A stretch of 64,000 nt of DNA from Silvibacterium acidisoli (GTDB lineage Bacteria > Acidobacteriota > Terriglobia > Terriglobales > Acidobacteriaceae). The position numbers and the translations under genes are program-made. Of this stretch, positions 25,673 to 35,418 are shown one piece after another. The stretch is from positions 4,154,001-4,218,000 of the forward strand of contig CP085323.1 of NCBI GenBank assembly GCA_022870745.1. Direction: 5' to 3'. The notes under the pieces were generated by a model, which saw nothing but the letters and a program-made list of their open reading frames with translations, was not told where the DNA came from and searched no databases. The number at the start of each line of letters is the position of its first letter. Positions within the stretch are counted from its first letter, which is position 1.

Positions 25673-27498
25673 GCCAGCGCGACACCATCGGCACGCATCT
25701 CTGTCGCGGCGGAGTAAACTCTCTCTGCGCCGCTCATGCGATGCTCGATGCACTCGTAGCGGCCAAAGCCGCCGTCGGTCGCACCTATCTCCCAGCCCAG
25801 CGCGGCCAGTTCTTTGCGTGTTGCCTCGGGTACGCCGAGTTCGAGGCGCAGCAGCCCCTTCGGACCCATGCCGGGCGCATCCTCGCCCATAGATTGCGAC
25901 GAACCTTCGTGATGCCAGCGGGGGCTGTCTCCAGCCGCCTGGATGTCGAGACCGTAATCGACGCGATTGATGATGATCTGCGACTGCCCCTGCGGCTGCA
26001 TGTCGCCGCCCATCACGCCGAAGGACATCCACGGCTTCCCATCGCGCGTAGCGAAGCCGGGAATGATGGTCTGGAATGGGCGCTTGCCCGGCGCGTAAAT
26101 GTTGGGATGGCCATCCTGTAGTGAAAAGAGCTCGCCGCGATCCTGGAACATGAAGCCGAGTCCGTCAGCGACCAGCCCTGAACCCATGCCGCGGAAATTC
26201 GACTGGATCATCGACACCATCATGCCGTCCTTGTCCGCGACGGTGAAGTAGGTCGTATCGCCGTGGCTGGGGGCCTGCCCCGGATGCACTGGTGTCAGGA
26301 TGCTATCCATGCGAATCAGCTTCGCGCGCCCGGCAGCGTAATCCTTGGAGTTCAGCCACTCGATGGGGATCTTCGTAAAGTGCGGATCGGCGTAGTAGCG
26401 CGCGCGGTCTTCGTAAGCTAACCGCTTTGCCTCGGCCTGCACGTGAATTGACGCTGACGATTGAAACCCCATGCTGCGCAGGTCGAAGTTCTCGATAATG
26501 TTCAGCATCTGCAGCGTTGCCAGCCCCTGTGTGTTTGCTGCCATCGCGTAGACATCGACTCCGCGGTACTTCGTCACCAGAGGGTCGCCCCATTCGGCAT
26601 GCTGTGCGCCCAGGTCTTCGTATGAGAGCCATCCTCCGATCCGTTTGAAATAGGCGTCGATGGTGTGAGCGATTGGACCTGCGTAAAACGCGTCGCGACC
26701 GCCCTCGGCAATCATGCGGTACGTGCGGGCGAGATCAGGGTTGCGGAAGACGTCGCCTTCGCCTGGCGCATGGCCGTTCGGTGCATACGTGTGCATGGCG
26801 TTCGCGCTTTCTTCCACGCCTGAGCCGGGGCGCGTAAACGCGGTGAGGTTGCGCTTGATGTAGTAGCCGATGATCTGCGGCTCGGCGATGCCGCTCTCGC
26901 ACAGGTGGATCGCCGGTTCGAACAGCTCGGCCCACTTCAGCTTCCCGTAACGCTGGTGCAGGTTCCACCACGCATCGAGCGCGCCGGGCGTGGAGACGCT
27001 GATGGCGCCAAGCTTCGGAATGACTCCATTCACAGCCCGCTTGCGCACGGTATCGAGCGTCAGCGAACGTGGCGAGCGACCCGAACCGGCAAGACTGACT
27101 ACCTTTGCGAGCTTTGGATCCCACGCCAGAACATAGCAGTCGCCGCCGAGCCCCGAACTGGTTGGCTCAAGAAAGCCCAGGCAGGCATTCGCGGCAATCG
27201 CGGCATCGGCGGCTGATCCGCCGCGCTTGAGAGTCTCGATGGCTGCCAGCGTCGCCAGCGGATGCGCGGTGCCGGCAGCGCCCGACAGGCCCATCGCCGC
27301 CGAACGCGTGGCGAAGCTCGCTCCGGAAGGCCGGTCTCCGGCGTGTACATCGGGACGCAGGAAGCGTTCCGCGCCCTCCGGCTGGAATTTTGGCGGGGCC
27401 GCATCTGTTGGAGCGGCGTGAGCGGCTGGCAGGGCAGGATTGACGGCAAGCGAACCGGCGGCGAGCGGAAGGGAAGCGAGGAACGTGCGACGGCGCAA
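25666..27498 (-). CDS. ggt: Gamma-glutamyltransferase, exported
   Basis: 610 residues with a signal that looks twin-arginine-like (MRRRTFLASLPLAAGSLA). The enzyme hydrolyses or transfers the gamma-glutamyl group of glutathione and related peptides, usually in the periplasm after self-cleavage into two subunits. The large-subunit motif PTSSGLGGDCYVLAWD and the autoprocessing threonine in SHGDTTYFTVAD (about T415) are present, as is a GVMGGDMQPQGQ segment for oxyanion and substrate binding. Many acidobacterial relatives of this clade are annotated as GGT without proof of substrate. It is on the opposite strand to its neighbours, and its 3' end overlaps the DUF1641 gene by 7 bp. Confidence 0.93.
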   Translation of the reverse strand: MRRRTFLASLPLAAGSLAVNPALPAAHAAPTDAAPPKFQPEGAERFLRPDVHAGDRPSGASFATRSAAMGLSGAAGTAHPLATLAAIETLKRGGSAADAAIAANACLGFLEPTSSGLGGDCYVLAWDPKLAKVVSLAGSGRSPRSLTLDTVRKRAVNGVIPKLGAISVSTPGALDAWWNLHQRYGKLKWAELFEPAIHLCESGIAEPQIIGYYIKRNLTAFTRPGSGVEESANAMHTYAPNGHAPGEGDVFRNPDLARTYRMIAEGGRDAFYAGPIAHTIDAYFKRIGGWLSYEDLGAQHAEWGDPLVTKYRGVDVYAMAANTQGLATLQMLNIIENFDLRSMGFQSSASIHVQAEAKRLAYEDRARYYADPHFTKIPIEWLNSKDYAAGRAKLIRMDSILTPVHPGQAPSHGDTTYFTVADKDGMMVSMIQSNFRGMGSGLVADGLGFMFQDRGELFSLQDGHPNIYAPGKRPFQTIIPGFATRDGKPWMSFGVMGGDMQPQGQSQIIINRVDYGLDIQAAGDSPRWHHEGSSQSMGEDAPGMGPKGLLRLELGVPEATRKELAALGWEIGATDGGFGRYECIEHRMSGAERVYSAATEMRADGVALAY

Positions 27499-27613
27499 TC
27501 GAGGTCTCCTTCGGATGCTGAAAGCAGTTCAACACAGGCTAACAGAAGGCCGTTTGCCAATTGTCTTATATGAGAGCCGGTTTGCAATAGGCTAAAATAG
27601 CAGAGGAGATAAC

Positions 27614-27991
27614 ATGATCCAGACACGGAACACGCGACAGAAAGAGGCCATCCGTGCGGCCTTTCTGGCAGCGGACCGGCCACTCTCTCCCGATGAAGCG
27701 CTTGGCCTCGCGCAGAAGCAGGTCAAGGCGCTCAGCATCGCCACCGTCTATCGCAACATCAACATGCTGGTCGAAGAGGCATGGTTGGCGCGGGTAGAGG
27801 TTCCCGGCGACTCCACGCGTTACGAGGTCGCGGGCAAGGAACACCATCATCACTTCCGGTGCAACAGCTGCGGCGCACTGCACGAGCTTGAGGGTTGCGC
27901 CATCACGGCGAAGCCGCGTCTCCCCAAGGGATTCAAATACGCAGGCCACGAGCTGTTTGTCTACGGCCTGTGTGCCGCCTGCACGCGCTGA
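27614..27991 (+). CDS. Fur-family metalloregulator
   Basis: 125 residues. The winged-helix DNA-binding half (RQKEAIRAAFLAADRPLSP, IATVYRNINMLVEE) is followed by the metal and dimer half with HHHHFRCNSCG and the second CxxC in GLCAACTR, a structural zinc site. The ligand pattern fits Zur or Fur and does not decide between them. It represses uptake or efflux genes by binding DNA with its metal. A ribosome site GAGGAG precedes ATG 27614. The next genes rightward are MerC, a Cys/His-rich secreted protein and an Oar-type receptor, and a Fur-like dyad lies before MerC, so this is probably their local regulator. Confidence 0.93.
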   Translation: MIQTRNTRQKEAIRAAFLAADRPLSPDEALGLAQKQVKALSIATVYRNINMLVEEAWLARVEVPGDSTRYEVAGKEHHHHFRCNSCGALHELEGCAITAKPRLPKGFKYAGHELFVYGLCAACTR

Positions 27992-28047
27992 TTCCACGTC
28001 TCGTTAAGACGATCGACAGGCGGGTATTCTTCTCTCTTACATGCTAA

Positions 28048-28063
28048 TGATAAATCGTAATCA
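28048..28063. promoter_or_regulatory. Candidate Fur/Zur-type operator
   Basis: TGATAAATCGTAATCA is a near-palindrome (TGATAAA-TC-GTAATCA) about 24 bp upstream of the merC start. It resembles the TGATAAT-n-ATTATCA core of Fur-family boxes, with a two-base spacer. It lies between the Fur-family gene and the genes it probably controls. Confidence 0.5.
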
Positions 28064-28086
28064 ATAGTGTGTAGAATGGAGAAGAC

Positions 28087-28506
28087 ATGGATTCCAGAAA
28101 CTCTACATTTGAAAATCTGATACAAGCTTCTCCAGCCGACCGGCTGGGCGTCGGCGTCTCACTTTTTTGCGTCGCGCATTGTCTTGCTCTTCCACTGCTG
28201 ACGGCGCTCGCTCCGGGGTTGCTCCGGCATTTACCGGGAGACGACCTGACCCATCGCCTGCTGTTGCTTCCCATCATTCTGTTTGGAGCGCTCGCCTTTC
28301 GTCGTGGGATCAAGCTGCACGGCCGCCGCTGGGTGCCTGGACTCTTCCTGGTGGGCGCGGGCTTCGTCGCTGCTGCGGCGCTTTGCGGAGAGACGCTCTT
28401 AACGGGCGCCGGTGAAGCCATCCTTACGTCGTGCGGAAGCCTGCTCATTATCTCCTCCCATCTGCTCAACCATCGTTTCTGCAGCCGCTGCGAGTGCTGC
28501 AGATAA
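28087..28506 (+). CDS. MerC-domain membrane protein
   Basis: 139 residues with four membrane segments. The MerC signature is SLFCVAHCLALPLLTALAPG, with a Cys pair (FCVAHC) inside the first segment. Later segments include LLLLPIILFGALAFRRG and LFLVGAGFVAAAALCG. The C-terminus ends in a Cys-rich tail FCSRCECC. MerC proteins transport mercuric ion in mer operons, but chromosomal relatives beside Fur/Zur regulators are thought to handle zinc or other divalent metals. No merA or merR is nearby, so mercury resistance is unlikely. The GGAGAAG ribosome site is good, and a Fur-like dyad lies just upstream. Confidence 0.88.
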   Translation: MDSRNSTFENLIQASPADRLGVGVSLFCVAHCLALPLLTALAPGLLRHLPGDDLTHRLLLLPIILFGALAFRRGIKLHGRRWVPGLFLVGAGFVAAAALCGETLLTGAGEAILTSCGSLLIISSHLLNHRFCSRCECCR

Positions 28507-28558
28507 AAAACGAAGGATGTTTGCTGCTGGCTGTCCACTGCGGTTACACTCGTCGTGG

Positions 28559-28939
28559 ATGCGACGTCTCCAGGCCATCATGCTGCTGCTCTTCTTCTGC
28601 GCTTTGCAGAGCATGCCGGTGCTTGGCATTACGAAGGACTCGAATGGAGAACTGCCCGCCTGCTGCCGGCGAGCGGGTAAGCACCACTGCGCTATGCAGA
28701 TGGAGGCGATGACCAAATCAGGTCTTGCCTTCAAGTCCATCACAGAGAAGTGTTCCTGCCCGATGCATCCTTCGGTGTCATCGCAGGGTTTCACTGCATT
28801 CGTTGCAGCGAAAGACGTCTTCTACGCCGGGGTTCTCAGCCACCCGGCATGCCATGCACAGTCTGAGGCGCACTATCGTGTCTCATTCGACCGCTCGCGT
28901 CAAAAACGCGGCCCTCCCTCCAACTCCGTTTCCGCCTAA
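28559..28939 (+). CDS. Secreted Cys/His/Met-rich protein, putative metal binder
   Basis: About 126 residues. ATG 28559 is chosen because it starts a signal peptide (MRRLQAIMLLLFFCALQ, cleavage near VLG). A second start at 28517 with AAGG upstream would add 14 residues. The mature N-terminus carries LPACCRRAGKHHCAMQMEAM and then KCSCPMHPSV, a clustered set of Cys, His and Met that could bind metal or heme-like ligands. The remainder is unremarkable, with a basic C-terminal tail. No family is recognised. It sits 52 bp after merC and upstream of the Oar receptor, so it probably belongs to the same metal-responsive unit. Confidence 0.65.
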   Translation: MRRLQAIMLLLFFCALQSMPVLGITKDSNGELPACCRRAGKHHCAMQMEAMTKSGLAFKSITEKCSCPMHPSVSSQGFTAFVAAKDVFYAGVLSHPACHAQSEAHYRVSFDRSRQKRGPPSNSVSA

Positions 28940-29072
28940 GGTTCGATTCATAGCTGTGCCGTTGCGCAAAGGCTTTGCCATGCGCCGGTAGCCGTGTCTT
29001 CCGGACCTGTTCTCATGCCTGCCGCCATCGCGCGGCGAGCATTGCGATGAACCTTCTACAGGTGGAGGAATG

Positions 29073-31958
29073 ATGGCGTTGTATCGCCGATCTTTATTCT
29101 TGTTTTGTTTGCTGGCCATGTGTTTTGCGTTCGCTCTGCGTGCTCAACAAACAGTGAGCAGTGCGTCCCTTGGGGGCCGTGTGACGGACCCTTCCGGCGC
29201 AGTGATCGCGGGCGCGGCTGTAACGGCGCGCCAGACCGCGACGAATGTCGCAAGCAGCGCGGTGACCGCACAGGATGGCCGTTTTCGATTTCCGTATCTG
29301 CCCGTTGGCTCTTATGAGATCACGGTTGTGCACGATGGCTTCGCACCCGTTACGCAGAGAGTTGTACTGACTCTGGGTGCAGCCTTTGACCTGCCGGTCG
29401 CGCTCTCGATGGGGACGGCCCACTCCTCCGTGATGGTGCACGACCAGCCGCCGGTGCTCGAGACCGACCGCAGCCAGGTAGCCGCAACCATCCTGCAGAA
29501 TGAGGTGACCACGCTGCCGTTCAATGGCCGCAACTTTCTCGATCTCGCGCTGCTCGCTCCGGGCGTTTCGCCGACTAACACCGCTGCAAACCAGCTCTTC
29601 GCGGAGACTTCGGCGGTTGCAGGGCAGGGAATCTCAGTCAGCAGCCAGCGCAATTTTTCGAACAGCTTTGTTGTTGACGGTTTATCGGCCAATGATGACG
29701 CCGCAGGTCTTGTGCAGACGGCATTCGGTCTCGATGTCGTGCATGAGATGCAGGTCGTCACCAGCGGAGGGCAGGCGGAATTCGGTCGTGCTCTTGGTGG
29801 CTATCTCAATTTTGTAACCAACAGCGGCACAAATCAGCTCCACGGCAGTGCATATGGGTTTCTCCGCAACCAGCGTCTTAATGCGGACAATGCGCTTTCG
29901 CAGACCAACCTGCCTCTTACGCAGGCACAGTACGGAGCGAGTCTCGGCGGCCCCATCGTTCACAACCGCACCTTCTACTTCGCCAACTTCGAGCAGCGCC
30001 AGCTTAACCAGGACGGCATTATCACGATTCCCGCAGCCAGCGCGGCTGCGATCAATTCCACGCTGGCGGCGTCAGGATACCAGGGACAGTCGCTCAATAT
30101 CAGTACGGAGACACCCACGACGCTCTACTCGAACCCCGTGCGCAGCAGCAATTTCTTCGCAAAGGCCGATCACCATGTAAACAGCCGCGATACGCTGAGC
30201 GTGCGTTACAGCCTGTACCACGTGAGCAGCAACAATTCTCGCGGGGTGGGCGGCATCAGCTACACCAGCGCAGCTGCGGGGCTCGACGATCTCGATCAGA
30301 CCATCGCCGCGAGTAATATTTTTATGGTGTCGTCCGCGACGGTGAACGAGACGCGAGGCCAGTTTACGAACAGCGACCTTAAGGCTCCCGCGAACGATCC
30401 TGTAGGACCAGCGGTCAGCATCTCAGGCGTAGCAAATTTCGGAACGCTTTCGGCATCGCCTACGGCTCGATACGACCGGCTGTATGAACTTGTCGACAAT
30501 CTTTCTCATGAGTATCGTGCGCATTCGTTTCGTGTGGGTGCGGACTTTCTCTTCAACGATCTGAAGATCACCTTTCCGCAATCCATTCGCGGGAGCTACG
30601 CCTTTTCGTCGCTGGCAAATTTCGAGCACGGAATCTACAGCACCTTCACGCAGTCGTTCGGCAATTACATCGTGCCGCAAACAAATCCGAATATCGGATT
30701 CTATGGGCAGGATCAATGGAAGCTCAGCCCGTCGTTCACCGTCAATGCAGGCCTGCGTTACGACCTTCAGTTTTTGAAGACGATTGAGACGGATAAGAAC
30801 AACATCTCGCCGCGCGTCGGTTTCGCATGGGCCCCCGGCGCCAATCGCACGACCGTCGTCCGTGGCAATTTCGGGTTGTTCTACGATCGCGTGCCGCTGC
30901 GTGCGCTTTCAAACGCGTTGGAGTCGGACGGCAATACTACTGCGCTCGATAACAATACCTTCACCACCATCGCGCTGAATTACGGTCAGGCGAGCGCACC
31001 GGTGTTTCCGAACATCAACACGGGATACACGGCGACGACCATTCCGGCAAATCTGCGCATCAGCCTGACGACGATGGATCCACACATCCAGAATGCGTAT
31101 GCCGAGCAGGTGGGGCTCGAGGTTGATCAGAAGCTGACTGCGACGAGCGATCTCGCCATCAGCTACCAACACCTGCGCGGCATGCATCTGCTGGTTTCCA
31201 TCAATAAGAACACGCCGACGTGCTCCTCGGCCGTCGATCCTGTCAACCTCTGCCGGCCCATCGCTGCGTATGCAAATAACAAGCAATACGATTCGGCGGC
31301 GGATTCCTACTACGACGGTCTCTCTGTGTCTTATGTGCAGCGTCCGGTGCGGTGGGGAAGCTATCGCATCTCCTACACCTGGTCGAAGGCCATTGACGAT
31401 GTGAGCGAGTTTTTCTTCAGTTCGCCGCTAAACAACTACGACATTGCGATGGACCGCAGTCTTTCCGACGATGACGAGCGTCATCGTGTTGTCTTCGATG
31501 CCTCGGCGCACACGTCGCTGGAACCTGCTCATACCTGGGCTGAGCGTCTCACGCATGGATTCATGCTGAGCGGCATCCTGCAATACTATTCGGCACTGCC
31601 GTTCAACATCACGACGGGAGCCAACAGTATTCAGACGACGGCGTTGCGCCCCTGTGTGACGGGTATTACAAACTGCTCTGCAGTGCAGCCGGGCACGGTG
31701 ATCGGCCGCAATGCAGGGCGCGGCTTCGACTTCTTCAACATGAGCGCACGTTTAAGCCGGACGTTCCCTATCAACGACCGCTTCCGGTTGCAGGCGATGG
31801 CTGAGAGCTTCAACGCGCTCAACCATCGCAATGACGAGATCCCGAACACCGTCTTTGGAACGGGAAGCTACCCTGACCATCCGCTGCCGACCTTCGGGCA
31901 GGCTACGGCGGTCGGCGATCCTCGCAATGTGCAGCTGGCGCTTCGGCTGAACTTCTAA
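29073..31958 (+). CDS. Oar-type TonB-dependent receptor-like protein
   Basis: About 961 residues. ATG 29073 has better spacing to GTGGAGG than the adjacent ATG 29070. A signal peptide ends near LRAQQ. Residues ~30-110 are a carboxypeptidase-like regulatory domain (LGGRVTDPSGAVIAGAAVTA, GRFRFPYLPVGSYEITV). A plug domain follows (LPFNGRNFLDLALLAPGVSP, NSFVVDGLSANDD, FGRALGGYLNFVTNSGTNQ), then a ~22-strand outer-membrane barrel ending in VQLALRLNF with a terminal aromatic residue. This architecture is a large expansion in acidobacteria and imports siderophores, glycans or metals with TonB energy. The Fur/MerC neighbours suggest a metal or chelate substrate. Confidence 0.92.
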   Translation: MALYRRSLFLFCLLAMCFAFALRAQQTVSSASLGGRVTDPSGAVIAGAAVTARQTATNVASSAVTAQDGRFRFPYLPVGSYEITVVHDGFAPVTQRVVLTLGAAFDLPVALSMGTAHSSVMVHDQPPVLETDRSQVAATILQNEVTTLPFNGRNFLDLALLAPGVSPTNTAANQLFAETSAVAGQGISVSSQRNFSNSFVVDGLSANDDAAGLVQTAFGLDVVHEMQVVTSGGQAEFGRALGGYLNFVTNSGTNQLHGSAYGFLRNQRLNADNALSQTNLPLTQAQYGASLGGPIVHNRTFYFANFEQRQLNQDGIITIPAASAAAINSTLAASGYQGQSLNISTETPTTLYSNPVRSSNFFAKADHHVNSRDTLSVRYSLYHVSSNNSRGVGGISYTSAAAGLDDLDQTIAASNIFMVSSATVNETRGQFTNSDLKAPANDPVGPAVSISGVANFGTLSASPTARYDRLYELVDNLSHEYRAHSFRVGADFLFNDLKITFPQSIRGSYAFSSLANFEHGIYSTFTQSFGNYIVPQTNPNIGFYGQDQWKLSPSFTVNAGLRYDLQFLKTIETDKNNISPRVGFAWAPGANRTTVVRGNFGLFYDRVPLRALSNALESDGNTTALDNNTFTTIALNYGQASAPVFPNINTGYTATTIPANLRISLTTMDPHIQNAYAEQVGLEVDQKLTATSDLAISYQHLRGMHLLVSINKNTPTCSSAVDPVNLCRPIAAYANNKQYDSAADSYYDGLSVSYVQRPVRWGSYRISYTWSKAIDDVSEFFFSSPLNNYDIAMDRSLSDDDERHRVVFDASAHTSLEPAHTWAERLTHGFMLSGILQYYSALPFNITTGANSIQTTALRPCVTGITNCSAVQPGTVIGRNAGRGFDFFNMSARLSRTFPINDRFRLQAMAESFNALNHRNDEIPNTVFGTGSYPDHPLPTFGQATAVGDPRNVQLALRLNF

Positions 31959-32005
31959 TTGCATCTGTAAAGATGCTGTCATGACAGTTCGGGGAGTTAC
32001 CAAAC

Positions 32006-32039
32006 AAGAAAGGGGAGCGCCGAAGCGCTCCCCTTTCTT
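32006..32039. terminator. Bidirectional intrinsic terminator
   Basis: A 15-bp perfect stem (core AGGGGAGCGC / GCGCTCCCCT) with a CGAA tetraloop, A-rich on the left and T-rich on the right. It serves the Oar gene and the convergent secreted-protein gene. Confidence 0.9.
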
Positions 32040-32053
32040 CAGGCAAAAGAGAA

Positions 32054-33004
32054 TTAATTGCGGGTAGGAGTCAGTTCCATCGGCTCGGACAGGCTGAAGA
32101 TCACCACCGAACCCTGCGGTACGACCGCGGCTTCGGGATGCTGCATCAGCAGGTGAGCCGTGATCACGCCCGCGCCGGCGATTGCGCCGACCAGGGCGCC
32201 CTCGGGGCCGAAGTGCGCGCCGACGATGGCTCCAGTGCCTGCGCCCGCTCCGTACTCAACGGTATCCTTTACCAGGTGCGACTTCGGCTGGATGCCGCCT
32301 TCGCTATCCGTCCGCGTGCCCTTGGCTTCGGAAGCAGCAACCTGGGCGAAGAGGTGGTAAGCGGTGCCGTCGGGCAGAATCACCATGTCCGGGCGCAGGC
32401 GCAAGGTGGCGGCTCCGGTGAAGTGGTGTCCCTGGCGAACGCCGACGACGCGGCCTTTCAACTCTGAACCTGCGGGAATGATCACCCGGCCGTCCTTATA
32501 TACATCCGTGGCGACCTGTCCACGGAAGCTGCTGCCCGCAGTCGTCTCGTTGGTCGAGAGGCGGGTGATCAGCCGTACGCGGATATCGGTTCCTTCGGAC
32601 AATTCATTGGGGTTCGAGGGGACCGAGCTGACGATGCCGTAGTCCGGATTCTGGCGGGATTCCAGAACTGCTTCATGCACATGTGCGGGTTCGGGCGGTT
32701 CCTGGTCCTGGGCGGGAACCGAGCTGACCACGTCGTAATCGGGATTGGTGACCTGGGCCCGGCGAGGCGCCGGTGCCGCGCTTTGCGCGGGCACGTAAGG
32801 CGAAGGCTTGGCTGCGGCGGGGGGCGGAGGAGCGACAGTCTGAACCTCGTCGGGGCTGGCGGAGATGGTCGAATCCGGCGGAGGCTGCGAGACGCCCGCG
32901 TACGGATCGGAGTTCGCTGCCTGCTGGGCAAAGGCTGCTCCGGGCAGCGTGAGCGCAGCGGCCAGGGCCGCGAGCTTCCATCGATTGCTGTTGTAAACCG
33001 TCAT
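32054..33004 (-). CDS. Secreted Pro-rich protein with a glycine-zipper segment
   Basis: 316 residues from ATG 33004 (GAGGTGG upstream), with a signal peptide ending in GAAFAQQ. Residues ~25-130 are a low-complexity Pro/Ala/Ser/Gln linker containing a twice-repeated NPDYDVVSSVP / NPDYGIVSSVP motif. The folded part (GTDIRVRLITRLSTNETTAG, GRVIIPAGSELKGRVVGV) resembles TrbI/VirB10-like or DUF-type beta-barrel domains that carry an 'IPAGS' signature. Near the C-terminus AGAGTGAIVGAHFGPEGALVGAIAG-type Gly/Ala repeats (around residue 265) form a glycine zipper that could insert in a membrane. No other type IV secretion genes are present, so a stand-alone envelope role is more likely. Confidence 0.72.
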   Translation of the reverse strand: MTVYNSNRWKLAALAAALTLPGAAFAQQAANSDPYAGVSQPPPDSTISASPDEVQTVAPPPPAAAKPSPYVPAQSAAPAPRRAQVTNPDYDVVSSVPAQDQEPPEPAHVHEAVLESRQNPDYGIVSSVPSNPNELSEGTDIRVRLITRLSTNETTAGSSFRGQVATDVYKDGRVIIPAGSELKGRVVGVRQGHHFTGAATLRLRPDMVILPDGTAYHLFAQVAASEAKGTRTDSEGGIQPKSHLVKDTVEYGAGAGTGAIVGAHFGPEGALVGAIAGAGVITAHLLMQHPEAAVVPQGSVVIFSLSEPMELTPTRN

Positions 33005-34658
<1,654 letters not shown>

Positions 34659-34666
34659 TCAACCCG

Positions 34667-34698
34667 CGCGCCGCCTGTGTTCTACATGCGGCGCGTTT
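34667..34698 (+). terminator. Hairpin after eno
   Basis: An 8-bp GC stem (CGCGCCGC / GCGGCGCG) with a 13-base loop, followed by only TTT. It is a weak terminator or attenuator, so read-through into the DUF2059 gene is likely. Confidence 0.55.
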
Positions 34699-34722
34699 CA
34701 CATCCTACCTCTGGAGTTCCCC

Positions 34723-35361
34723 ATGCGTAATGCGACTTTGGCACTCTGTTGTTTTCTGATTGCAGGCCCGGTCCTGGCTCAGCAGCCATCTGCACACCCT
34801 TCATCCGCCGCGCCCGCCGCTTCATCGCCATCCGAGCCGCAGACCCCGCCGCCTCCGGCTCACCCGCTGACCGACGTACAGGCGAAGCAGATGCTTGAGA
34901 TGACGGGCGCCAACGACATCAAGAAGCAGCTGACCCAGGGCATGACGAATTACTTCCGTCAGAGCATGCCATTCATCCCCAAAGATGTGATGGATGACCT
35001 CGAGCAGTCACTCGACAAGCTCGACATGCAGACGCCGATTATTGCCGTCTACAAGCAGCACATCTCTCAGGAAGACGCGGATGCCATCATTGCGTTCTAC
35101 AAGACGCCCGCCGGCAAGAACATGATTGAAGTGATGCCCGCAGTCATGCGGCAGTCGCAGCAGCTTGGTATCCAGATGGGCCGCCAGACCGCGCAGGAAG
35201 TCATCAATCGCCATCGTCCCGAGATCGAGGCCGCGGCCAAGCAGTACCAGCAGGAGCACCAGCCGCCGGCGCCCTCTCTGAATACGCCGGGAAGCCAGCA
35301 GGGCACGCCTCCCGCGTCTTCACCCAATAAGCCCGCAACTACTACGCCACCCTCCAAGTAA
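34723..35361 (+). CDS. Secreted DUF2059 protein
   Basis: 212 residues from ATG 34723, with a signal peptide MRNATLALCCFLIAGPVLAQ. After a Pro/Ser/Ala linker (residues 20-48) the DUF2059 helical domain covers residues ~50-175. Typical segments are KQMLEMTGANDIKKQL, DVMDDLEQSLDKLDMQTPI, and ISQEDADAIIAFYKTPAGKNMIEVMPAVM. The C-terminus is another Pro/Ser/Thr-rich low-complexity tail. DUF2059 proteins are periplasmic and of unknown function. The gene lies between eno and gpmI in the same direction, with hairpins on both sides, so partial co-transcription with the glycolytic genes is likely. Confidence 0.87.
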   Translation: MRNATLALCCFLIAGPVLAQQPSAHPSSAAPAASSPSEPQTPPPPAHPLTDVQAKQMLEMTGANDIKKQLTQGMTNYFRQSMPFIPKDVMDDLEQSLDKLDMQTPIIAVYKQHISQEDADAIIAFYKTPAGKNMIEVMPAVMRQSQQLGIQMGRQTAQEVINRHRPEIEAAAKQYQQEHQPPAPSLNTPGSQQGTPPASSPNKPATTTPPSK

Positions 35362-35374
35362 CGAGCTAAATTAC

Positions 35375-35403
35375 CGAATGGCCGCCATCAGAGCGGCCAT
35401 TCG
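35375..35403 (+). terminator. Hairpin between the DUF2059 gene and gpmI
   Basis: An 11-bp stem (CGAATGGCCGC / GCGGCCATTCG) with a 7-base loop and no T-tract. It ends six bases before the gpmI ribosome site, so it could act on mRNA stability or translation rather than termination. Confidence 0.5.
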
Positions 35404-35418
35404 CGAACAGGAGCAAGA

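Noticed and set aside
28087-28506. Mercury-resistance operon
   Set aside because: Only the MerC domain is present; merA, merR, merT and merP are absent and the neighbour is a Fur-family regulator.
32054-33004. Type IV secretion VirB10 homologue
   Set aside because: The beta domain is VirB10/TrbI-like at most, and no other type IV secretion genes are present.
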